Origin: Primulina eburnea
Lineage: Eukaryota > Streptophyta > Magnoliopsida > Lamiales > Gesneriaceae
Length of the DNA stretch: 64,000 bases
Direction: 5' to 3'
NCBI RefSeq assembly: GCF_022965805.1
Contig: NC_133109.1
Coordinates: 7,231,869-7,295,868, forward strand
The notes below the pieces were generated by a model. That model searched no databases, was not told where the DNA came from, and saw only the letters and a list, made by a program, of their open reading frames with translations. Positions 23,801-34,200 of this stretch are shown in pieces; within the stretch, counting starts at the first letter, position 1, and the number at the start of each line of letters is the position of its first letter. The position numbers and the translations under genes were made by a program.

Positions 23801-25290
23801 CTGGATTAGAATTTGATACAGATAGGAGGCCACTACGACTTGCAGCTATTCAAGTTGAGCCAAACTTGATCATGAGGATTAAAAAAGCACAAAGAACAGA
23901 TCAGAATGTGCAGAGATCGATTCAGATGGTCAGATCAGGGCATTTGTCAGAATATCAGGTGCGTGAGCATGTTTTGTACGTCAATAACCGTCTCGTAGTG
24001 CCAGATGTTTCAGACTTGAGACATCAAATTATGTCCGAAGCACACTGTAGTCGGTTCAGCATTCATCCTGGTGGCAGGAATATGTACAATGATCTGAAGA
24101 CACAGTTCTGGTGGAAGCAGATGAAGTCAGACATCGCAGAGTATGTGTCTAAATGCTTAAATTGCCAACAGGTGAAGGCCGAGAGGAAGAAGCCCGGAGG
24201 TTTACTTCAAAGTTTAGCTATTCCAGAATGGAAATGGGATCACATTTCCATGGATTTCGTGACGAAGTTACCTCGATCATCTAGAGGCTGTGATGCGATT
24301 TGGGTCATTATTGATCGACTGACCAAATCAGCTTGTTTTATTCCGTACAGAATGACGTATCGACATGATCAGATGGCGGAGATATATGTCCGAGAGGTAG
24401 TCAGATTACATGGTGTGCCGAAGTCTATCGTATCAGATCGTGATCCACGATTTACTTCACACTTCTGGCACAGTCTACAGCAGGCCTTAGGTACGACATT
24501 ACACCTGAGTACTGCTTATCATCCTCAGACAGATGGACAGTCAGAGCGGACTATCCAGACTTTAGAGGATATGTTGAGAGCCGTAGTGCTAGATTTTGGC
24601 ACTATTTGGCAAGATTCTCTACCTCTTTGTGAATTCTCTTATAATAATAGCTATCAGACGAGCATTGAGATGGCACCGTTTGAAGCTTTATATGGTAAGA
24701 AGTGCAGATCTCCGCTATACTGGGATGACATTTTAGAGGTACCAGAACTTGGGCCGGATATGATTCGCGACATGACTGAGAAGGTGAAAGTCATTAAGAA
24801 GAGAATGAAGACGGTACAAGATAGGCAAGCCAAGTACGCCAATATCAGACGTAGATCGTTGGTATTCGAGCAAGGAGACAGGGTATTTCTAAAGATTTCT
24901 CCATTGAGAGGCATTGTCAGGTTTGGTAAGCGTGGGAAGCTGTCTCCTAGATACGTCGGTCCTTACGAGATCTTAGAGAAGATTGGCGACCGAGCCTATC
25001 GACTTGCTCTTCCTCCTTCGTTATCCGGGATACATGATGTTTTTCATGTGTCAATGTTGCGTAAGTACATGCCAGATATTTCTCATGTAATTCAGCCTGA
25101 CGAAGCTGAGCTTGATCAGACTTTGAGCTATGTTGAACAACCGATACAAATTCTTGATCGGAAGGAAAAGAAGCTCAGGACAAAGACTATTCCACTTGTG
25201 AAAGTTCAGTGGAGTCGTCATGGCATTGAAGAAGCGACTTGGGAGATAGAAGCAGATATGAGACAGAGATATCCCGAGTTATTCCTATGA
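20860..25290 (+). pseudogene. Copy B2 gag-pol polyprotein, broken
   Basis: A single gag-pol frame from the ATG at 20860. Order: capsid (FRPPTLRGTENAIE..W region), a Ser/Pro/Gln-rich linker, two CCHC knuckles (about residues 281-312), protease with IDTGASHTF (about residue 400), RT with FIDDIL, RNase H, integrase, and a chromodomain-like end. Breaks: TAG at 22501-22503; a 23-base loss near 23110 relative to B1; and a 79-base loss near 23551 relative to B1, removing the RNase H YASRQLK region. The two losses total 102 bases, so the frame lost at the first returns at the second; only about 440 bases between them read out of frame. Integrase and the end (23509-25290) are otherwise open. Confidence 0.92.
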
Positions 25291-25390
25291 TGTGAGTATT
25301 CATTTAATATTTGATTACATTACCCTTTCACTTGAATTAATTGATTTCTCGTGAGTTCGAGGACGAACTCTTATCTAAGAGGGGGAGAAA

Positions 25391-26615
25391 TGTAATGCCC
25401 GAGAATTTGATTATCGTAATTTGCTATGAGATTAGTGAATTTGAATAGATATAATTATAAACGGGCTATTACGAGACCAGATTGGGCAAAGCATATAAAT
25501 TACACAAGTTTTGGGCAGAACCATTGGCGCCCGAGCGGTAGAAAATGACCGCCCGAGCGCCAATGTAGCATGTTCGGGCAGAAGATGTGGCGCCCGGGCG
25601 GTAGATTGTGACCGCCCGAGCGCCAAGGTGCATTACGGAAATGCTGGGACAGAAAGTGCCGCTCTCGAGCGGTACTTTCTTACCGCCCGAGCGCCAATCA
25701 GGAGTCAAGAAAGGTGTGACACGTAGCTTAAGCATGCAAGTAGACATATTTAAACGAATTCCTTCTTTCAGAATTGATAAAGAATCGAGAGAAAAGTTAC
25801 GAAGAAAGATTTTGAAATCCTTACGCCTTTATATTGCAATCCGTCCGTCAGATTTTGAATCCGACTTCAGTATTGTGTTCCTAGCATTACAGGCTATGAG
25901 TGGACGTAAGTTTTACTATGTTTTGATATGTCTTGAAATTATGATGTTAAAAGAATCAGATATGATTCATATATGGTGTTTCTGACATATTAGACATCGT
26001 ATAATTGAAATCGGATTGAAGAACGGACACCGTATAGAATTGTTATGAATTTCAGAGTAGAATTAACTGGGACGTGGTATCAGATTTGTACCGTTGTTGA
26101 TTAGGAATTGAGAGAATTGATATTTGTTGTTTAGTGTTGCTAGATATACTGAAATTACGCTGTTAGGTCGTCAAATAATATCAAGATTGATTATAGAATT
26201 AGATATACGTTGATTGAGATGAGAGATTGATGGAATATGTATCAATATTTTCATTCCAGATTTGATATTGACAGATTCGTCTTAGAGACTTCGACTACGA
26301 CACAGATTGTGCGACATGAAAGGTATAATACATGTTTTTGTTTGGGGGAGATACAACTCAAATGAGATCACCTTTGAGTTTCCCAACCAAAATCACATAC
26401 TAGATTTATTGTTTATTTTGAATTATGATTGTGATTTGTTTATAGAATTGTATTCAAATCTTTTGAGATGTGTATGCATTGTTTACAGATTGTTATGCAT
26501 TGCATTTAAGATAGGGAGTCTTGACAGAAACAGTCAAACTTCTAGATGTTCGGTGATATCACAGCTTAGGAGAAGATTCGTCTCCTATTGTAGATGTGGA
26601 TACAGATTAGGCCGA
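25391..26615 (+). repeat. Right LTR of copy B2, left part
   Basis: First 1225 bases of the B2 right LTR, preceded by the polypurine tract at 25377-25390. It is cut at GCCGA (26611-26615) by element C and resumes at 38157. The three hairpin units are at 25525-25697. Confidence 0.92.
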
Positions 26616-28108
26616 TGATCGAGCAAAACTTGCACAGTGAATGGTCCCAAAATTTGTTTTATAAATGAAAGCTCGATTTAAAATATCGCAAGTGCACGAT
26701 AGTCAAGTTATAATAAACGTAAGTGAATACGAGTATCGATCCACAAGGACTGCGTTACAATATTCTTATTTTCACTTCAATTTCTTTAGCAACGATAGAT
26801 TGAGTTGGTGATTAAACTAAAGTGAATTTAATAACTAAAATGATTAAAATGCAAGAACAAATAATCAAGAAATCAATGATTAGATTGGATGTAAATCAAA
26901 TGAGAAGCGAATTTGTTGGGAATTATCAGTTCACCTACCGCTCGTGTTCAAATAATTATACTCGACTTTTACTCGTGCATTCGACGGAATTCCCTAGACT
27001 AATTAATATACTCTGTCGAGCTATATTAATACTAATCATAAACATGCAGTAATCAAGTATCCTCAATTATTTAACAGTTCACGATTGCATTACGTTCTAT
27101 GAAATCCGCTAGCTTTCATCCGGGTGAATTATCACTATCGACACGTACCCAATTCCGTATATCTACTAAAATGGTAAATCCGTGGTCTATGCTATTCGAT
27201 CCTATTGTCAATTATTCTATCGAAATCATTAACAACATGAAATAATCAAAGGAAGTTAGCTAGACTTCAATTGAAATAAGAAAGCGCAAAAGCATAAACA
27301 AATCACTCATAAAAACGTCGATAAATAATGTTAAACCACGAGTACGGGGTAGGATCCCCTCAAATCCCAACAAATATAGAGTTTAGCCAACCAAATTCAT
27401 ACTAAAAATCAACAATCTATGCAAGAGAATAAAATACTGCATAATAAAATACTAAATATGACGATGGAAGATGGCTGCGACGCTTGGAATTCTCGAGTTC
27501 TTCGAAAGTCTTCCTTACTCCTAGCCTTCTCTCCCAGAAAAATTGATGAAAATATGATGAATCCTCCTCTAAGAGGCGCCCAATCTCGTGTATTAGGTCA
27601 GTGGTCTTGGATAGAGTCCATGAAAATAGAAACAAATCTAGCAGAATCTTGCTGGATCGCGTGACTCGCTAGGGCGGTAGGTTTTGACCGCTGGGGCGAG
27701 TGACTCTCGAATAAAAATCTTTAGCCTTCTCTCTAGTCTCGCTGGGGCGGCCACTTTTGACCCCCCGAGCGAGAGATCTTCTGTTAAATTCTCTTGTCCA
27801 GGCTAGCAGTCTCGCTGGGGCGGTCAGTTTTGACCGCCCTAGCGAGAGGTCTTCTGTTCGAAATCCTCGGTAAGACTAGAATGCTCGCTGGGGCGGTCAG
27901 TTTTGACCGCCCTAGCGAGGCTTCTTCGTTGTTGTGCTCATTTTCTGCCATATTTGGTTCCATTCCTACAAAATACCACAAAACACACGAGATCAGTCAT
28001 ATGCTAAATAATGCAAACAAAATGCAAGAATAAACTAGAACAACCTAATATGATGTATGAATGCGACTCGAAACCAACACTAAAAACACGTAAAAATGAG
28101 TCCTATCA
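26616..28108 (-). repeat. Element C 3' LTR (left copy on plus strand)
   Basis: 1493 bp, on the plus strand starting TGATCGAGCAAAAC and ending GTCCTATCA. It holds four hairpin units at 27665-27919 at exact 73-bp spacing. Open stretches at 26822-27052, 27419-27664 and 27794-28033 are LTR sequence repeated in the other copy and are not genes. Confidence 0.95.
27665..27919 (-). repeat. Four hairpin units at 73-bp period in LTR C
   Basis: 36-base inverted repeats at 27665, 27738, 27811 and 27884. Units three and four are nearly perfect: CTCGCTGGGGCGGTCA, loop GTTT, TGACCGCCCTAGCGAG, a 16-bp stem with one G-T pair. Units one and two are imperfect. In the element's sense direction, units three and four are preceded by CAGAAGA. 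The same array is at 37713-37967 in the other LTR. Confidence 0.9.
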
Positions 28109-29368
28109 ACCCCCTCATACTAACCTTTTGCTCGCCCTCGAGTAAAATAGGTTAAAGCACGAGATTCTAAACAGACAAAATAAAAACGAAATAACCACCA
28201 CAAGAAAAAGTTAATGGTGAGTTAACAACTTTATGTTCATGCCTCAGTAAATTTTTTTCACATCATAATCAAATCATTTCACAAATAAATACTCTTTCTC
28301 ATCTACAAATAAGTCTTGGCACTAATTCGAACGTGTGTGTGTCATGGGGGGTCTAGTCATTCGTACGTCAAATAGATCAATCGTCAAGTTATGCAAGTCA
28401 CTCAATTAACACTTCAATACAAATCTCACTAGCATGCATCCCCGTGTCCATTCATCACTAACCATCATTTTGAACTTTAGTTAATTTTTAAGTGCATAGA
28501 AGGGTGTCGAAAGGAAAGAAAATAAGCTCAAGTGGCGAAAAGTTGGGAGTACATCGATCATTTTCATTGTGCAATTGTCAAGACTGTGCGTCTGACTTCC
28601 TCGACTCCTTACATCTCCAACTTTTAGCCTAGGAATAGAATTTCATTCCTTTTATTTTCGGCTCCCCCTCACCTTACATCTCCTTTTTTCCCAAAGTTCT
28701 TTTTACAAGAACTTTGTTATTTCAACATTTTGATGCACAATTTTCACACATGTACTCCCTAGGCTAAGAATATATCTTTTTGGATTATAGCTGGTTAGGA
28801 GTACTGTATTTGAATTCAGGGTATTGACAAGGGGGCATATGTACAGTTCAAGGTCAGTCAAATGCTATCATGCACGATCTCAATCAGTGACTTATTTCCA
28901 CGGGTTTTCATGCTAAATCAATTCATACGTGATGTCTTTCAAGTTAACCAACAAGAATTTCAAATTTCACCATTATTCCTACAAAATTCTAGGCCCCACA
29001 TATATGTGCTCAAAAAGTTCAAAATTTGCACCAAAACTCATGTTTCAACAATCCAGAGTATCATTCATGCATTGACCCAATCAATATTTCTCAAAGCAAC
29101 ATCATCATCGGCTCATAAATCATGTCAACTCACCATAAACGACTCACAATCTAACAACGAAAATACAACGACTTAAAAACCCAAATAACAAACTAAATAA
29201 CTGAACAAACAAACAAAACAAACTACCCGACCCCCTCATACTAGAGTTGTGCAATGCCCTCATCGCACAAAATGAAACAGACACGAAAAACAATAACAAC
29301 TTATGAATTCAAATGCAACAATAGAAAATGCAAAAGAAAAAGAAAGGGGAAACAGTGAACTCCCCTGA
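28109..29368 (-). other. Element C 3' untranslated region with polypurine tract and a second PPT-like copy
   Basis: Non-coding in the sense direction. Next to the 3' LTR the minus strand reads TAGTATGAGGGGGT (28109-28122), the expected polypurine tract, preceded in sense by a GCTCG/CGAGC hairpin. A second TAGTATGAGGGGGT occurs about 1.1 kb upstream in the element (29229-29242), with related flanking sequence. A 104-codon plus-strand open stretch at 28862-29176 has no family resemblance. Confidence 0.7.
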
Positions 29369-30517
29369 TCAAAACTCCTCCTCCTCATCATGCTCAGGTG
29401 GTGGATTGCCCTCGTCAGCTGCAGGCGGCATAGGATACGTGTACTGGAAGTGGAAAGGTGGCGGGTCTGCTGGAACAGGCGGCCGGCCGGAAGTGTCTAA
29501 GCCCAAGTGAGTCGAGATGCCCTGCACCAAGTACTCGATGTTCAGAGTGTGGGCTTGGTCGATGGCCTGATAGTGAGTCTGGTAGGTGGCCCAAGCGCCC
29601 AACTCGTCGACTCGGTCTCGAATGGCATGGCGGCGTGGCTGCGGTGGTGGTGGATGTCCGAAGACCGGAGATGGTGGAGCGGCTTGCACGTGACCGTAAA
29701 ATACATCAGCGGGCAGCTCATCCCGTCTCTTCGCGTACTTGGAGGTATGAAGAGCCTCATCGATGGCTCTCATTGGCGGTAGCCACTCATCATCGTCCGC
29801 GAAAATCACACCCGCGCGGGCACATAGCTCAGTCACGATAGTGGGGAAATAAAAGGCTAACTTGTTGCAATTGATACAGATAGTAAGCTGCTCGAATATG
29901 AGTTTGCCCACATCAATAGGCATCCCGGTATAGATCACATAAAGAACCACCGCCCTATCCCGCTGTACATCACTCGTATGCCCTACCGGCATCAATCTCT
30001 TCGATAGAAAGGCATACCAAAGTGCCGCCTTCACCTTCAAAAATTTCTCAAGAAACACCGTATACGTTCCCGGCTGCTTCCACGTAGTGCCCAGATAACA
30101 CAATGTGTGAATGATCAGATCGTAATCCGGATTCAGCACCCAAGCCTGGAATACCGAATCATCCACTGCCGGTAAACCCAACAAATCATTTATCGTTTTA
30201 GGATCATATGGGACTAGACGTCCCCTCACCCTAGCCTTAGTTTCAGTCCCTTCCGGGGCGTTAGCGTAAAACTCACGTACAACCGGCACCACAGCCGCAT
30301 TCGGTTGTGCTAAAAAATTCGTCCACCCTCGTCCTGCAACTTCTAACTCCTCAAAAACATTATCTAAAATCCACGAAGTACATCCCCTCTCAGGGATTGG
30401 TTTTCTATGGAGTTTAGCTTGCTCACATCGCTCCCTAGCCCTGTCATTCACAAATATAGAGGGGGTGGATCGAGAACTAGAGGCACCGCGGGTTACCTTC
30501 GAGCGTTTGGAAGCCAT
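29369..30517 (-). CDS. Element C third ORF (Athila env-position / plant transposon protein)
   Basis: An intact frame of 382 codons downstream of integrase in the element's sense direction. The start chosen is the ATG at 30517 in strong context (ACCATGG); the frame stays open upstream to 30706 but without an ATG in that stretch. It has a basic Ser-rich amino end (MASKRSKV), a central region with PKTINDLLGLP, resembling the 'putative plant transposon protein' domain seen in many Athila-like elements, a Pro-rich segment, and a very acidic end (Glu/Asp run). I see no signal peptide or clear membrane segment, so an envelope function is not supported. Its role is unknown. That it is uninterrupted fits the youth of the element. 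Confidence 0.75.
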   Translation of the reverse strand: MASKRSKVTRGASSSRSTPSIFVNDRARERCEQAKLHRKPIPERGCTSWILDNVFEELEVAGRGWTNFLAQPNAAVVPVVREFYANAPEGTETKARVRGRLVPYDPKTINDLLGLPAVDDSVFQAWVLNPDYDLIIHTLCYLGTTWKQPGTYTVFLEKFLKVKAALWYAFLSKRLMPVGHTSDVQRDRAVVLYVIYTGMPIDVGKLIFEQLTICINCNKLAFYFPTIVTELCARAGVIFADDDEWLPPMRAIDEALHTSKYAKRRDELPADVFYGHVQAAPPSPVFGHPPPPQPRRHAIRDRVDELGAWATYQTHYQAIDQAHTLNIEYLVQGISTHLGLDTSGRPPVPADPPPFHFQYTYPMPPAADEGNPPPEHDEEEEF

Positions 30518-31230
30518 GGTATGAGATGAGTGCACAAAGGAGGAGCCCGGAGTAGTAGATGTTTCCGGAGCTTGAAAAGAACGGAAGAGATGGCGGCGGC
30601 GGCGGCGTAGGTGGTAGGAGAGTGTAGATTTGCCCGGAAAAATCGTGTCTTGAGCTTTGAAACAAAGGAGATTCCCAAATATACCTGTAAATTGGCAAGA
30701 AACCACGTTAATCGCTTCAGACCTGGCGTGGGGGGGCGGAATTTTGAGAGAAAAGTGTAGGATTTCGAGTGGGAGAGGAGAGAAGTGTGGCGCAGTTTTT
30801 AAGTGAATCGCGACTCGCTAGGGCGGTCAAAAGTGTCCGCCCTAGCGAGAGTCTTTCTGTCCGAAAAACTCGAGTGCTCGCTGGGGCGGATACAAGTGTC
30901 CGCCCTAGCGAGGGGTTTTCTGTTTTAAAAATTTTTTTAAAAAATTGCGAGTGTTCGCGAGGGCGTTCAGTTTTGACCGCCCGAGCGAGAATCTCTCTGC
31001 CCGAAATTCATGAAAAATTTGAACCTCTCGCTGGGGCGGTCAATACTAACCGCCCTAGCGAGGTATTTTCTGAAGAAATTTTGAAATTTTTTTTTTTTTT
31101 TTATGCAAATGCCATGCAACTACCTAAATGCAAATGATGCGAATGCTAAAAAAAATCTAATTAAAATCAGAATAAGGAGTAGAAGTAGTTATCAATTTAT
31201 AGTCTAGAGCTCGACTTTTCACCCATGTCC
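30518..31230 (-). other. Element C spacer between integrase and third ORF, with hairpin array
   Basis: About 710 bp non-coding in sense. Four 36-base inverted repeats lie at 30814-30849, 30877-30912, 30954-30989 and 31027-31062 (spacing 63, 77, 73). They are relatives of the LTR C units: stem CTCGCTAGGGCGG/CCGCCCTAGCGAG. The inner closing pair differs between units but stays paired (GGA/TCC in unit two, GGT/ACC in unit four); unit three is degraded. A long T run is at 31089-31102. Confidence 0.8.
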
Positions 31231-34200
31231 TCAACGATTGTCTTGGAGCCGAGTGACTCCAATTTGTGGCTCAATCGTGCCACCAATATAGTGCTTTAAT
31301 CTTTGGGCGTTCACAGTAAACGTCCCTTCCTTGCCATCATGCAACACCACTGCACCTGATGGGAACACCTCGGCTATAACGAATGGTCCTGACCATCTTG
31401 ACTTCAGCTTGCCCGGAAAGAGTCGTAAGCGAGAGTTGTATAACAACACCGCTTCACCCACTTTGAATTCTCTTCTTACAATGTGTTTATCATGGGCTCT
31501 TTTGGTGCGTTCCTTGTAAGATAGGGCAAGATCATACGCTGTACCTCGGAACTCATCCAACTGACTCAACTGCAACAGTCGTTTTTCACCTGCAAGAGCA
31601 AAATCAAAGTTCAGTGCCTTGGTCGCCCAATATGCTCTATGCTCTAATTCTACGGGTAGATGACATGCTTTACCAAAAAGTAACCTATATGGTGTAGTGC
31701 CTATAGGTGTTTTGAACGCAGTACGATAAGCCCACAAAGCATCATCTAACCGAATGGACCAGTCCTTTCGATTCACATTAACCGTCTTTTCTAAAATCCT
31801 CTTAATCTCTCGATTGGACACTTCAACTTGTCCACTAGTCTGAGGGTGGTATGGAGTGGAAACTTTGTGGGTGACACCATATTTGCCCATCAATTTATCA
31901 AAAATTTTGTTGCAAAAATGGGTGCCACCATCACTTATGATTGCACGTGGTGTACCGAATCGATTAAAAATGTGTTTTTTCAAAAATTTTAACACCACTT
32001 GTGCATCATTCGTGGCACAAGCCTCCGCCTCCACCCATTTAGATACATACTCCACTGCCACCAAAATAAATTTCTTTGTAAAAGACGCAGGAAAAGAACC
32101 CATAAAATCAATCCCCCACACATCAAATATTTCACACTCAATAATGTTATTCAAAGGCATCTCATGACGGTTAGAAATATTACCTGTGCGTTGGCATCTA
32201 TCACAATTGAGAACATACAAACGAGCATCCTTAAAAAGAGTTGGTCAATAGAAGCCACATTCGAGTACCTTAGATGCCGTCCGTATGGGTCCAAAGTGAC
32301 CACCTACCTCACGGTCATGGCAGTGGTTCAGAATTTGACTGGTTTCCTCCTCCGCTACACATCTTCTTATCATGGCATCTGCACAGATTTTAAACAAAAA
32401 CGGTTCCTCCCAAAAATAATATTTCACGTCAGAAAAGAATTTCTTTCTTTGGTGAAACGATAAATTTGGGGGAGGTGTGCCAGTGACAAGAAAATTTGCG
32501 AAATTGGCATACCAAGGGCACGCATTTACCTCAAACAATTGCTCATCAGGGAACCAGTCATCTATATCAGTGTTAACGCCATTAATTCTAATATCCTCAA
32601 GCCTAGACAGATGATCAGCAACCACATTTTCTACACCCTTTTTATCTCGAATCTCGAGATCAAATTCTTGCAATAGTAAAATCCACCTAATTAACCTAGG
32701 TTTCGCATCTTTCTTAGCAAGCAAGTATTTTAGGGCAGAATGATCTGTATACACAATCACTTTAGACAGAACAAGGTATGAATGAAATTTCTCAAAAGCA
32801 AATACTATAGCAAGTAATTCCTTTTCAGTAGTAGCGTAATTCAATTGAGCATCATTTAAGGTCTTACTTGCATAGTAGATGGTATGAAATACCTTGTTCT
32901 TCCTTTGACCCAGCACCGCACCAACAGCTGTATCACTAGCATCGCACATTACCTCAAACGGTAACTCCCAATCAGGGGCAGTCAGAACAGGTGCTGTCAC
33001 CAAGCTCTTCTTGAGTACTTCGAATGCCTGCAGACAAGTAGAATCAATATTAAACTCAACATCTTTCATCAACAAAGAGGATAAAGGCTTAGCAATTTTA
33101 GAAAAATCCTTAATAAAACGCCTATAAAAACCCGCATGGCCTAGGAAACTTCGAACTCCCTTTATCGATGAAGGTGGTGGTAGATTTTTGATCACTTCCA
33201 CCTTGGCCTTGTCGACCTCGATTCCATTCTCCGATACTTTGTGTCCTAACACAATCCCCTCTTGCACCATGAAGTGACATTTCTCCCAATTTAACACCAA
33301 ATTGCTCTCTTCACATCTAATGAGCACCAAATTCAAATTTTTTAAACATTCATCAAATGAAGAGCCAAAAATAGAGAAATCATCCATAAAAACTTCAAGA
33401 AAATTCTCAATCATGTCATGAAAAATAGCGGTCATGCATCTTTGAAATGTAGCAGGTGCATTGCATAGACCAAAGGGCATACGCCTAAACGCAAAAGTAC
33501 CATAAGGGCAAGTGAAAGTAGTTGTCTCTTGGTCCTCGGGTGCAATTGTGATTTGGTTGTATCCCGAATATCCATCCAAAAAACAGTAAAATTCATGACC
33601 GGCTAATCGTTCAATCATTTGATCAATAAATGGCAAGGGGAAGTGATCTTTACGGGTTGCATCATTTAATTTCCTATAATCCATGCACACACGCCAACCC
33701 GTAACGATTCTAGTGGGAATCAACTCATTTTTTTCATTGGTAATAACAGTAATCCCACCCTTTTTAGGCACACATTGTACAGGACTTACCCACGCACTAT
33801 CAGAGATAGGATAGATAATACCTGCGTCCAGAAGTTTGATCGTTTCAGCTTTTACTACCTCTTGCATCTTTGGATTGAGTCTCCTTTGTGGTTGTGCTAG
33901 AGGTGAGTACTTATCTTCCATTAGGATTTTGTGCATGCAGATCGAAGGACTTATCCTCTTGATGTCCGAAACTTTCCAAGCGAATGCTCCTCTATGCTCC
34001 TTAAGGACTCCCAAGAGCTTACTCTCCATATCATCTGTCAAAGAAGAGGAAATAATAACAGGCAGTTTATTATTTTCTCCTAAATATACGTACTTGAGAT
34101 GTGGAGGTAGTGGTTTGAGCTCCAAAGTGGGTGGCTCCTCTAGGCTTGACTTTTGAGGCATTACATCTTTTCTATCCCCCAATTCCTCTAGTCGAAGCCT

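Noticed and set aside
27665..27919. Regularly spaced repeats looking like a CRISPR array
   Set aside because: They lie in LTRs of a plant retrotransposon, are present in both LTRs, are hairpins rather than spacer-separated identical repeats, and no cas gene exists here.
29458..29841. Plus-strand open frames over the Athila third ORF
   Set aside because: They are GC-driven shadows of the intact minus-strand frame.
29369..30517. Calling the Athila third ORF an envelope gene
   Set aside because: No signal peptide, furin-like site or membrane segment is visible; only its position suggests env.
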